NCBI RefSeq assembly: GCF_032854445.1
Contig: NC_088299.1
Span: forward strand, 16,485,608 to 16,549,607
Origin: Liolophura sinensis
Taxonomy: Eukaryota > Mollusca > Polyplacophora > Chitonida > Chitonidae
Length of the DNA stretch: 64,000 nt
Direction: 5' to 3'
Shown here: positions 45,001 through 57,365 of the stretch, piece by piece
How positions within the stretch are numbered: position 1 is the first letter of the stretch
Layout of the letters: every line of letters begins with the position of its first letter
Notes under the pieces: model-generated
Database searches by the model: none
The model's input: only the letters and a program-made list of their open reading frames with translations
What the model was told of the DNA's origin: nothing
Made by a program: the position numbers and the translations under genes

Positions 45001-47394
45001 CTATATGTACTGTACATTAAAATGTCTTGAGTACGGCAAAACCAAATGGAACCAGAGTCAAAGACGGGGACTGATTGTTTATATATATTTGTACATGGAC
45101 AGAGATGTATTTGTTTATGTAACAACACTTTGCTCATGTGTCTGGTGTTGTAGTGATCTTGTGTGAAAGACATCATTGTAATAAACAAACATTCCAACGC
45201 CCTCAAACACACTGTGGTGAACTCTGGAAATATGTATTACATAAATATTAAAATTGTGTGTTGTGTAGCAGATGCTGTAGCATGCACAGTGGCTGTTTAC
45301 ATGCACAACCTACATGTACAAACATACACCTGGCTTGTACTACCTGGAATTTACACAGTCATATATATCTAGGTGTTGCTCTGTATATGGCTATACTGTA
45401 AAAACTGACTAATGAAAGGTGTTACAGTCATGTTCGCATCATGTACATTGAACAGCTATGCTCATTATAAAAGATAGAGTACATGGACATGTGTGTATGA
45501 ATAATGTTTGTTTAAAATATTGAGTTCAGGTCAGCGTGTTGGTGTGAGAAGCAGTAAGCTTGAGAAGAGTTAATACCAGCACCAGTGGCGAGTATGTGAT
45601 TGTTGTAGGTCACATGGCGGGTCTGCTCGTCGTGGATCAGTGAGGATTGCAACTTTCCAGTCAAGTTAGTCTTAATACCTGGCGATAATTGTAGACACAG
45701 GAGCACAAAGGGAAAGGTGAAAATCTTGATGTAACCTTTCACTAGAATAAAGCGGGTGTGCTGTGAACTGACACACAGTCATGTTTGCCTACAAGGGAGT
45801 GGGGCTGTAAAGGCAGATGAGTTTGAGGCAGGGAACAAGAGGCTGTGAAGCTAAGGGCTGCCTGCTCAGGTCTGGGCAAGGGGGATACTTTGTGGAGGTG
45901 TAGGGTTACCCCCTGCCCCATCCCTCTATCTCTCCCCATCCCCCTGCAGCAGTACATCTATATGGGAACAGACTTTTCTACCACAGCATCTCACAGTAAG
46001 TGGCTGAGAACTCAGTAGGCCAGTCACAAGGTGTATGATGTATGGGGCTGATAGATGGAACAGATCTGCAACAGTTTACTATGCACCACAACTCTACATT
46101 TTACAGGTTATGCTCCTGGTGTGTATATGTTGTGTATATGTTATATCCTCCCCCCACACCCAGTCTACATACATGTACATACATACATACATAGGTACAT
46201 ACAAATGCACTTGTAACATTGCAAGTATTAATGTGCAGTACCCACAATACTTGACAACGCTTCACCTCGTTTCTGTTAGTCAGAACGTTATGAAGTATTA
46301 AACAAATATTCATGGGTTGTACACATACATGTTTACACTGATATTTTGCTCAGTACAACATATGGGCTTTCTTGATATTCATCACTTCATTTTCTATTTG
46401 TTTTATATACATATGTGGCAGTGTGCATACAATATATTTCTACAGATCTAAAATTAAACTTCAGCACTCCTAAACTTCCTGGTCAGTGTTGTATATACAG
46501 GGTATGTGATTGAGAAATGGTAAGATATGTAAATACAGCACAGGTTACTATTGGAGTAAATGCAGGCTAACGTCAATGACTCGTAATACATGTGCCTTTT
46601 AATCCTTGTTACATTCTGTGGACTGTACATACATGTATTACTGTAATGAGGTGCATGCTGGGTGATGTATGTGTGCAGCTGTACATGTATGCGCAGTTTG
46701 CTGTAGATGTGATATGTACATGTACACATAGCCTAACAGTTCAGTTAGGAACAAGTTATATACAGTTATAGATGTCTGCGGCGTCCATATTCTGTGTGCT
46801 ACATACCAATGTATACACACAGGCCAACAGATCAGCTGGGAACAATTCAGTTACATATACATACACATGTAACCAGAATTGTTTTGCACATCTGCAGTGT
46901 CCCCTTTCTGATGCAGAACAAGATCTGTTTGAAAATGTGCTGGACCTTCAGAGACTGTTCAAGTATATAAACACAAATTATAGACGCTCTTATCATGTCA
47001 AGCTTTCTCAAGTACGATTTTTCATTTGTTTGCTGCAGCTATTTCATACCTGATTTCATATTCCTGTTTTACCTGTCCAGTATGAACTTCAAACAAACAA
47101 ACAAATACAAGAAGCAGAGAAGCAAACCTGTCTTTTCAATAACACAGAAACTGTACCCATGCACTAAGCACTTGTAGTGTACATTGTGTTTGCTCAACTC
47201 TTTTCATTAAATGTGAAGAGAAAAAAAATTAATGAAAGAATGTTTGAGGGAACATTTTCTTATTATAATAAACTTTTTAAATCAAATTTGTCTATGTATA
47301 GCCATGACTTGACAGCTGTGTAAACTTCTGTTTGGCATTTGAGAAATGTGGGAATTTGTTAATGGCTTAGTGTGTCATGCCAACCTCTCACTGC

Positions 47395-49850
47395 ATTATA
47401 TAACAGCTTACATACCACTATCCTAATGTCCTGTAAAGTGGTCCATGCCATGACACAGTGGATGAGCTGTAGTGTGACACTGTGTACATGTACATAACAG
47501 CTTACATACCACTGCCCTCATGTCCTGTGAAGTGGTTCGTGCCATGCCACTGTGTACATGTATATAACAGCTTACATTCCACTATCCTAATGTCTTGTGA
47601 AGTGGTCCATGCCATGACACAGTGGATGAGCTGTAGTGTGACACTGTGTATATGTATATAACAGCTTACATACCACTGCCCTCATGTCCTGTGAAGTGGT
47701 TCGTGCCATGACACAGTGGATGAGCTGTAGTGTGACACTGTGTACATGTATATAACAGCTTACATACCACTGCCCTCATGTCCTGTGAAGTGGTTCGTGC
47801 CATGACACAGTGGATGAGCTGTAGTGTGACACTGTGTACATGTATATAACAACTTACATACCACTGTCCTCATGTCCTGTGAAGTGGTCCATGCCATGAC
47901 ACAGTGGATGAGCTGTAGTGTGACACTGTGTACATGTATATAACAACTTACATACCACTGTCCTCATGTCCTGTGAAGTGGTCCATGCCATGACACAGTG
48001 GATGAGCTGTAGTGTGACACTGTCTACATGTATATAACAACTTACATACCACTGCCCTCATGTCCTGTGAAGTGGTTCGTGCCATGACACAGTGAATGAG
48101 CTGTAGTGTGATACTGTGTACATGTATATAACAACTTACATACCACTGTCCTCATGTCCTGTGAAGTGGTCCATGCCATGACACAGTGAATGAGCTGTAG
48201 TGTGATACTGTGTACATGTACATAACAGCTTACATACCATTATCCTAATGTCCTGTGAAGTGGTCCATGCCATGACACAGTGGATGAGCTGTAGTGTGAT
48301 ACTGTGTACATGTATATAACAACTTACATACCACTGCCCTCATGTCCTGTGAAGTGGTCCGTGCCATGACACAGTGGATGAGCTGTAGTGTGACACTGTG
48401 TACATGTATATAACAACTTACATACCACTGCCCTCATGTCCTGTGAAGTGGTCCATGTCATGACACAGTGAATGAGCTGTAGTGTGACACTGTGTACATG
48501 TATATAACAACTTACATACCACTGCTCTCATGTCCTGTGAAGTGGTCCATGTCATGACACAGTGAATGAGCTGTAGTGTGACACTGTGTACATGTATATA
48601 ACAACTTACATACCACTGCCCTCATGTCCTGTGAAGTGGTCCATGCCATGACACAGTGGATGAGCTGTAGTGTGACACTGTGTACATGTATATAACAACT
48701 TACATACCACTGTCCTCATGTCCTGTGAAGTGGTCCATGCCATGACACAGTGAATGAGCTGTAGTGTGATACTGTGTGCATGTATATAATAGCTTACATA
48801 CCACTACCTTCATGTCCTGTGAAGTGGTCCGTGCCATGACACAGTGGATGAGCTGTAGTGTGACACTGTGTACGTGTATATAACAGCTTACATACCACTA
48901 TCCTCATGTCCTGTGAAGTGGTTCATGCCATGACACAGTGGATGAGCTGTAGTGTGACACTGTGTACATGTATATAATAGCTTACATACCACTATCCCCA
49001 TGTCCTGTGAAGTGGTTCGTGCCATGACACAGTGAATGAGCTGTAGTGTGATACTGTGTACATGTATATAACAACTTACATACCACTGTCCTCATGTCCT
49101 GTGAAGTGGTCCATGCCATGACACAGTGGATGAGCTGTAGTGTGACACTGTGTACATGTATATAACAACTTACATACCACTGCCCTCATGTCCTGTGAAG
49201 TGGTCCGTGCCATGACACAGTGGATGAGCTGTAGTGTGACACTGTGTACATGTATATAACAGCTTACATACCACTGCCCTCATGTCCTGTGAAGTGGTCC
49301 ATGCCATGACACAGTGGATGAGCTGTAGTGTGACACTGTGTACATGTATATAACAACTTACATACCACTGCCCTCATGTCCTGTGAAGTGGTTCGTGCCA
49401 TGACACAGTGGATGAGCTGTAGTGTGACACTGTGTACATGTATATAACAACTTACATACCACTATCCTCATGTCCTGTGAAGTGGTCCATGCCATGACAC
49501 AGTGGATGAGCTGTAGTGTGACACTGTCTACATGTATATAATAGCTTACATACCACTGCCCTCATGTCCTGTGAAGTGGTTCGTGCCATGACACAGTGGA
49601 TGAGCTGTAGTGTGACACTGTGTACATGTATATAACAGCTTACATACCACTATCCTCATGTCCTGTGAAGTGGTCCATGCCATGACACAGTGGATGAGCT
49701 GTAGTGTGACACTGTGTACGTGTATATAACAGCTTACATACCACTGCCCTCATGTCCTGTGAAGTGGTTCGTGCCATGACACAGTGGATGAGCTGTAGTG
49801 TGACACTGTGTACATGTATATAACAGCTTACATACCACTATTCTCATTAT
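47395..49850. repeat. 94-bp satellite array (about 26 units)
   Basis: About 2.45 kb of highly similar 94-bp units: TATATAACARCTTACATACC, then ACTGCCCTCATGTCCTGTGA, then AGTGGTCCATGCCATGACAC, then AGTGGATGAGCTGTAGTGTG and ACACTGTGTACATG. Each unit holds an 8-bp inverted repeat, ACACAGTG...CACTGTGT, with a 17-base loop. One unit near 47500 is shortened, as if by slippage between the two arms of that inverted repeat. Degenerate remnants continue to about 49950. It sits in the middle of jub intron 1 in the direction of transcription, so the primary transcript would contain a string of about 26 hairpins. Confidence 0.97.
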
Positions 49851-52149
49851 AACAATTTAGGTGTATATAACAACTTAGGTACATGTACCACTATCCTTGT
49901 TTTCTGTTAAGTTACCACTGTCCATTCCTCATGTCCTGTGAAGTTTTAGTGTAATGTGTGGTTGTTTTAGAGAACAAATGGTGTACAATGTATACATACA
50001 TGCATACATTAATCCATGTACACGTATAGTTAGAATAGTTTGTATTTCCATGAGATATGTAAGGAGACAGCAAGGTTGACTTTAAGCTTGTTCTCTGACA
50101 TTGTTTAATCTACCACCAAGCATACGGTATAAACATGTGTGAATGGTTTTAATGAAGCTGTCATGTTGTTACAATTAGTAAACCAATTTTTGTTGAATAT
50201 ACCTATACATATACATGTACTCTACTCACTTACATGTAACTGATTTTTACCTGAATTTACAGTGCCACATGCAAGGACTTTAATGCATGTATTTTCTGTC
50301 TGTTAGTTATAGACTATATTTTGTTGTACATTTTGTATCAAAGAACAACTTTTACATATATATTTTGTGTATACAGGTAGCTGTGTTGGTTAAGTTGTTA
50401 TGCCTGGGTTACTCACTTCCTTTGTGCGTTGTGAATGTGTGTCTGATATCACCTCATGTATATACGTGTACCTGTGCATCTACAGGGTTATGTGATAGTG
50501 ATCAGGACTGTGATAGGCACCCTGGCCAGGCTGACAAAGAAAAGGGCAGCTTCCCCAGAGCTTTGTCCCCCAGCTACTATCTCCTGTGGCATTCTATAGA
50601 TGTGAATCACTCTTCTACACGCCCAGACCCTCCTCTGATAGCAAGGTGGATCTATCCACTGATCCTACCCCTACCGGCCCACAGTGTACATGTACTGTAG
50701 GTGAAATTATAAACCCATGATTCACTGCCTTTTATTGTTACTATAATCTTTATAATGGAGGGCTCACATCATCTTCATGGGAATAGTGTGTTGTATTCTG
50801 AATAACTTTTTGGGGGCATCAAAGAAGGTGATCATCACAAGTCTGCTTGAAGTTTACTGGTGAAAAGTGTTGAAGAAAAGTGTTGAAGAAAGGCTTGCTA
50901 AAAACCTGTAACGTACCAACATTGGCTTTTGAACCACTCAAAGCTTTCCTATATGACTCGTTCAGCGCATAAAGCAGAGTGAATTGTAGGTCTATGTGTA
51001 AACTCTTTGATCTGACTGCACTTAACCTTTCATCCTTCTATATACATGCATATACTTGAGATGTCTTTTGGGTAACAAATGGGCCTACACCTACGTCCCC
51101 ATTAGCGTGCCCACTATAAAGTGTACTGCAGTGTACAGTACCTTGAATTGTTTTGGTGTTCATGCATTATTCTCCATGTATTCTGACATGACCAATCTGT
51201 ATCTATTTTTACAAATTTACCTTCATGGGTTGTTAGGTGGATGACAAATTGTCAACTTATGTGCATACATGTATATAGGTCATTCTGAGATGATTTGAAA
51301 ATCAGAGAGACCAAAACATATTTGTTTGAATCTGATTGGTAATAACTAAAACTGTGACTAACTTTGTAAAGGTAAATTTTAAGCTTTGCCATGTTTTGCC
51401 ATTTTGTTGCGTTTGGGACTTGATACTTTTCCAGATTTTGTATCAGAAGGTTATTTTGTATTGAAACTTTGTACATGGCTTCAGTGAAACATTTTACAGA
51501 ATGTTGGACTGATTTATGTATGATGGGTTCAAATTTAGAGGTGGATGAACACAAAGTGTACCACCAACCTTGGTTAGGATCATGTACCTGACAAACCTCC
51601 TGACTTGAAAGCCCCAGCTAATGCAGCCAGTACTTGATTCAAACACGTGACTTAGTACATGTACATGTATTGGGCGTTACCGAATCAGTTGTATGCATTT
51701 TATGATGTTGATACATGTACATGATTTTGCCACTGATTTACATGTACATGTATTTCTCAGATGTGTCTGTGTAAGTCTTCTGTTTCTGAGGCAGGCCTAC
51801 ATGTACATGTAACTTTTTGCTCTGGAGACCTGTTTCTGTGGTTTCCCTGTGATCTGTGTGGGATGTGGTATAACTTACCCAGGTCACTTATTTATACCCG
51901 CTGAGGTGTACACTGTTATTAGGTAGCAGCAGCTGTGTTATGATCACTGACAAGATAAACAGGACAGTAGCTTTTTGACACCGCTACATTTACAGTCTAC
52001 ATGTACATGTATGTGGTGAGCTGTATGGATTTGTAAGAACAAGTAAATATATATACTACATGTGTCCAATAGCCCATGTTCTACATGTATTATATGTAAA
52101 TTAATGTTTCATAAGTTACACAGTTTAAAATTTTTGAGCTTGTATTGAT

Positions 52150-52970
52150 TACTCATGTGCTCTGTCTGGTTTATCCTGTGCTCTGCGTGGTATCCCCTGT
52201 TCTCTGGTTTATCCTGTGATCTGTGTGGTATCCCCTGTTCTCTGTCTGGTTTATCCTGTGATCTGTGTGGTGTCCACTGTTCTCTGTCTGGTTTATTCTG
52301 TGCTCTGCGTGGTATCCCCTGTTTCTCTGTCTGGTTTATCCTGTGATCTGTGTGGTATCCCCTGTTCTCTGTCTGGTTTATCCTGTGATCTGTGTGGTAT
52401 CCACTGTTCTCTGTCTGGTTTATCCTGTGCTCTGCGTGGTATCCCCTGTTCTCTGTCTGGTTTATCCTGTGCTCTGCGTGGTATCCCCTGTTCTCTGTCT
52501 GGTTTATCTTGTGCTCTGTGTGGTATCCACTGTTCTCTGTCTGGTTTATTCTGTGTTCTGCGTGGTATCCCCTGTTTCTCTGTCTGGTTTATCCTGTGAT
52601 CTGTGTGGTATCCCCTGTTCTCTGTCTGGTTTATCCTGTGCTCTGCGTGGTATCCCCTGTTCTCTGTCTGGTTTATCCTGTGCTCTGTGTGGTATCCACT
52701 GTTCTCTGTCTGGTTTATCCTGTGCTCTGCATGGTATCCCCTGTTCTCTGTGTGGTTTATCCTGTGCTCTGCGTGGTATCCCCTGTTCTCTGTCTGGTAT
52801 CCCCTGTTCTCTGTCTGGTTTATCTTGTGCTCTGTGTGGTATCCACTGTTCTCTGTCTGGTTTATTCTGTGATCTGCGTGGTATCCCCTGTTTCTCTGTC
52901 TGGTTTATCCTGTGATCTGCGTGGTATCCCCTGTTCTCTGTCTGGTTTCCCATGTGATCTGTCTGTTTTC
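52150..52970. repeat. 42-bp minisatellite (about 19 units)
   Basis: Units are GGTATCCCCTGTTCTCTGTC + TGGTTTATCCTGTG + CTCTGCGT, with point variants (CTCTGC/ATCTGT) forming an irregular higher-order pattern and a degenerate fringe to about 53060. The 42-base period is a multiple of three, so Cys-rich 14-residue repeats can be read without stop for over 200 codons in several frames of both strands. I do not regard these as genes. Confidence 0.96.
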
Positions 52971-55900
52971 CCCTGTGCTCTGTCTTGTTCCTTCTGGACT
53001 CTGTTTTCCCATGCGATCTGTCTAGTTTACCATGCGGTATGCCTAGTTGTGATGTGTCTGGTTTCCCCCTTGCGCTGTCAAGTTGTTATGTAATGTTCTG
53101 TTACATGTGCAGCACACGTCATCTGCAGTGTTTTATCCAGATCATAGGTACATATATTTGCATTCGGGTGTAATTTGCATGTGTAACAGTGTAATTATGG
53201 AAGAAGAACATACATGTACAGTATGTATGGTGTATGGTATGGTAACAGTCCTCGTAGTCTGCATGAGTTTTTAAAATTCTGCTGTTCTCTGCTTTATTTG
53301 GACACACGTGGATGACCATTTAGATGACCATGCAGCCCATTGTGCCTCTTGTACTGTGCCGCATTACACACAGATACATGTACATGGTAAGCAGCTATCA
53401 AACAGATTCCCTAGAGTTTTACTGTTTTATGTTGAGGAAACATATACAGTGAGTCACAGGCCTATTTCTGTAGTTTTGTGTACCTTAAATGACCCTAAAT
53501 TTTGTCCACGACTAACTTGCCCATTTTTCCTGATCCTCACACTTCTGTTGATTTTAGAAAGGTGTTTTGAGGTTTGCTTGAAACACAGGATGATATTCTA
53601 CTGGAAAATTTAAATTTCAGCACTAAGAATGATATTTTGTGACATTTATTTGCCTCTAAAAATGTACTTACGTGTGTGTGGACGAAATTTTAGGTCATTA
53701 AAGGTAGTTCAGGAGAGCATGTAGGTAAGATTTTGAAAGGGCAGAAGTTGTGCAATGCTTCTATTTTTATGACGGGCTATCTCTTAGGCATTTGTAAGAA
53801 TAACTATAGCCTCAGTGTTGTTTTCTAATCAGAAGTCATTAAAACTGGCTAAATGTCAGACAATGATGCATTCCACACATAGAGGTATCCAGGATGGGGA
53901 TAAGAGAGGCTTGTGCCCATATACATAGTACATGTCCATACACATGTCCATACACAGATCATGTACAGTAGACATGCATGCACATGGATGCCTGGTTATA
54001 GTGCTAGTTAGGTCTTTACTGACCAGAATACTGTTGTACCCTAGCCAGTGTCTTGGTGAAGTGAAATTCTCCTTCGACTTGGATGAAATTATGAATACGG
54101 TCAACAAAATAATGTACCTATACTTGCAGTGGATATTGTTTTCTGGTTAGCTGTGTCTGTCAACATGTCTCTAGTCTTATGTATAGCCAGATGTTCTTGT
54201 AAATCCGAGAAGTTTTGACTCGTGATATAGATATACCGTTCTTGGGTTTATTAACACGCCAGAAGTTGGGTTTATTAGCGTTATACATGAAGTTGCGTAT
54301 CCATAAGGATCATAGTATTAGCCTATTTCCTCGCCAACTTCTAAATGCCACTGATAGCAGTCAAAGATCTACATGTACACTTGTAAATAAGGAAAGACTA
54401 ATCATATAAAGAGAAGAAACAAGACTTATAAAGGAGCAATTACCATAGGGTTATACATGTAGGTCTTTGTACAATCTCCTCAATCAACATACATGTATAG
54501 TGACCATTACGGCATTCACTCTTCACATGTCCTTGATATGAAATACCTTGCTAGAAAAATAAAAAGGTGAAAATTCTTCATTAAAGTTGCATTGGCACTT
54601 ATTGAATGTTGTAAATGTATACATATGTGTGTGATTGTGTAATGGTCCTGGTGCGGAGAAGAGCGTTGTGGTAAGGTTTGGTTCAGGTAGACAAAGTGGT
54701 CAGTCAGGGTATGGTATTCTCTGTCTGCCACATGTCGCTCATGCTCACCAACTCCTACTCACTGCACTGGTTCACCCAGCAGGGATATATGTGTGTTTGT
54801 ACCACTGTATATCTTATTGAATTTATAATCTGCCTTTTCTTGGTCGATCTCCCGGAGGTGCCGCCTCTAAGGGACAGTGTCGTTTAGGGCAGATGTTGTC
54901 GCGCTTCGCCACACAGGTATGCGATTCTAATCGCCTCTGCCAAGCTAATATCCTTTCAGTCCAGTTGAAAGGTGTTTTTTTCTGTGTGGTATCAATTAGT
55001 GATTGGCTGTCTTTGTCCTGGCATGGGTGAAGCACATATCATGAGATGTGTGGTCAGAGGTGGAGGTGGCCAGGAGCAAGTGTTCACACTGTCTGTTTGT
55101 AAAGACTCTCCGTGTGTGGCATCGATCAGTTTAAAGTGATAAACTTACACTTCATTCTTCCAGGCTTGAACACGTCTCTGTCTGTGTAGAGAGGTCGAGC
55201 CTTTCCAACTTGAGCCTTGTACATCATACAATTATTATATACATGTGCAGTCCGTGTTGTATTTATGCACCTTGGCTTCATAACTTTCTGTATGTACATG
55301 TAATCTGAAAATTTCATCCTGAAAATGTTTTTGCATAGGCTAAAAAAAAAAAAGACAAACTACACAAAATACTTATGTAGTCCTCAGTAGCTTGGGACAG
55401 GAAAGATTCCCTGGTTCCAAATGTTCCTTTGGAGGATGTCAGTCCTCGGTCTAAATCATACATCTTTGACATGTGGCTGTGATGAGATTAAGCCACACTG
55501 AAATCATGGTATTGAGTCTGTACATATACATGGGTTCTCTGCTGTTTTTTCTGTCACTCTGACATAAATTTAGGGTGTTTTAAAGACAGTGGAACACTGC
55601 ATATAGTTCAACTCATGGTCGGCCTCAGATCATGCCTTACATTGTGGTTTTTTGGTCACCAGTGCCTTGTAGCTGTCCTGTTAAAAGTGTTACTCACTTC
55701 AGTTCTCTAAATTCTGGTATGTTACATGTGTTGCTCGCTTTAGATCAGGGAATTCTGGTGCACTTATAGTATAATTTATTTTCCAGTAAGTTGTTCTACA
55801 CTATTTGTCGTTAGCTTCCATTAACGTTTGAAAATCTGCTGGCATCCCAGGTGAAAACTTTTACGTGAGTTTCTTCCTGTATAATGAGTTTGTTTTGAGT

Positions 55901-56754
55901 AGTTTATCTGCCATAAATGTCACTACAGTTAAACACTTAAAGTAATTGGCAAGCCATTAAACCTGGTAGAGGTTAGCCTAAACTAGGACCAGAGGGTGAC
56001 CTATCTATAGGCCCATGACAAGGTTTAATTAAAATCCCAGAAAATTTCCTGGGTAATATCTAGTTTACACAAGCTCTCATTAAATAGTTTGAGGCTCAAG
56101 TGTTCCATGGACTGGTGTGTTGAGGGAAATAGACAGTAAATCGTCTGAACAGGGCACCTGCCACACAGACTTTACAGATATATGCCCTCACAGAAACTGT
56201 TTACACCTGCTGTATACATACATGTACATTGCCAGAATTTGTAAGGAATCACAAGTTTGGACCAGTTTGGAGTATTCCTAATCCAATTAGCCCTAGATTT
56301 CTACAATAAATTTCATGGTGTCTACAAATTTTAACGCAGATACTTATTGTTTGTTTGTATACCATGTACATGTACATGAAGGTGATGGAGAGGTGATACA
56401 AACACCGTGATGACAAATACCGTGTTGACAAATAAGCTGTGTTATGGACAGTTTTTAAACTTGTTGTGGATGCATCCAAAGTATGCCACTTAGTAGTGGA
56501 TCTCTGCAGCTTTGGAAGGAAATTTTATGGGTTGTACAGATTCTAGTCCTATATAGATAGTTTTCATATACATGTACATATGTTCATTTTACAAGAGGAG
56601 GTTTGTGGGCAATCATATGGTGATGACACGAATAAACTGTGCAAGTGACAACATCAATTATTTTATTTCAATCTATTTACACCTCTAGCAGACTTCTACA
56701 AAAGTGATTGTGTGTACATATGTACATGTATTGGTAATATTCTTGCACTATGAT

Positions 56755-56935
56755 TATTAATTTTATTTGATTAATGCTTTACTCTGTACTCAAGAATATC
56801 TCACTTTAATATACGAAGGTGGCCAGCATTATGCTGGGAGGAAACTGGACAGAATCAGAGGGTGGGGGTGGGGGTGGGGGGTGGGGGGGAACCCACAACC
56901 CACAACCACCAGCTGGTAGCTGGCAGAATCTTGTG
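56755..56935 (-). mobile_element. SINE-A copy, diverged, with a G-rich expansion
   Basis: ttgattaatgctttactctg, then actcaagaatatctcacttt and ggccagcattatgctgggag. The central part carries a G-rich run (56861-56889) and ends at cacaaccaccagctggtagc. Confidence 0.85.
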
Positions 56936-56944
56936 CTATGTACA

Positions 56945-57365
56945 TCTAATAGGGTTGTATAACATACATGTAATAATGTTGTACAATGTACATATATATG
57001 CAGTAGTGTTGCATAATGTACATGTAATAATGTTGTACAATTTACATATATATGCAGTAGTGTTGTATAATGTACATGTAATAATGTTGTACAATGTACA
57101 TATATATTCAGTAATGTTGTATAATGTACATGTAATAATGTTATACAATGTACAGTATGTATATGTGCAATAGAGTTATATAATGTGCATGTAATAATGT
57201 TGTACAATGTACATATGTACATGTATGCATTAGTGTTGTATAATGTACATGTAATAATGTTGCACAATGTACATATATATGTAATAGTGTTGTATAATGT
57301 ACATGTAATAATGTTGTACAATTTACATAAATATGCAGTAGTGTTGTGTAATGTACATTGTAAAA
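56945..57365. repeat. 54-bp tandem repeat (about 8 units)
   Basis: Each unit has two related halves: TTGTATAATGTACATGTAAT and TTGTACAATGTACATATATA, so an older ~27-bp period underlies the 54-bp one. The array starts about 10 bp after the SINE-A copy. The long minus-strand frame through it (repeating TLYNIITC) is a by-product. Confidence 0.93.

Noticed and set aside
52265-53093. Open frames of 216 and 233 codons, plus strand, Cys-rich repeats
   Set aside because: They follow from the 42-bp array; equally long frames exist on the opposite strand and in other phases.
54215-54409. 64-codon frame (LGLLALYMKLRIHKDHS...), looked like a transposon ORF end
   Set aside because: No conserved reverse transcriptase, integrase or transposase motif could be identified in or around it.
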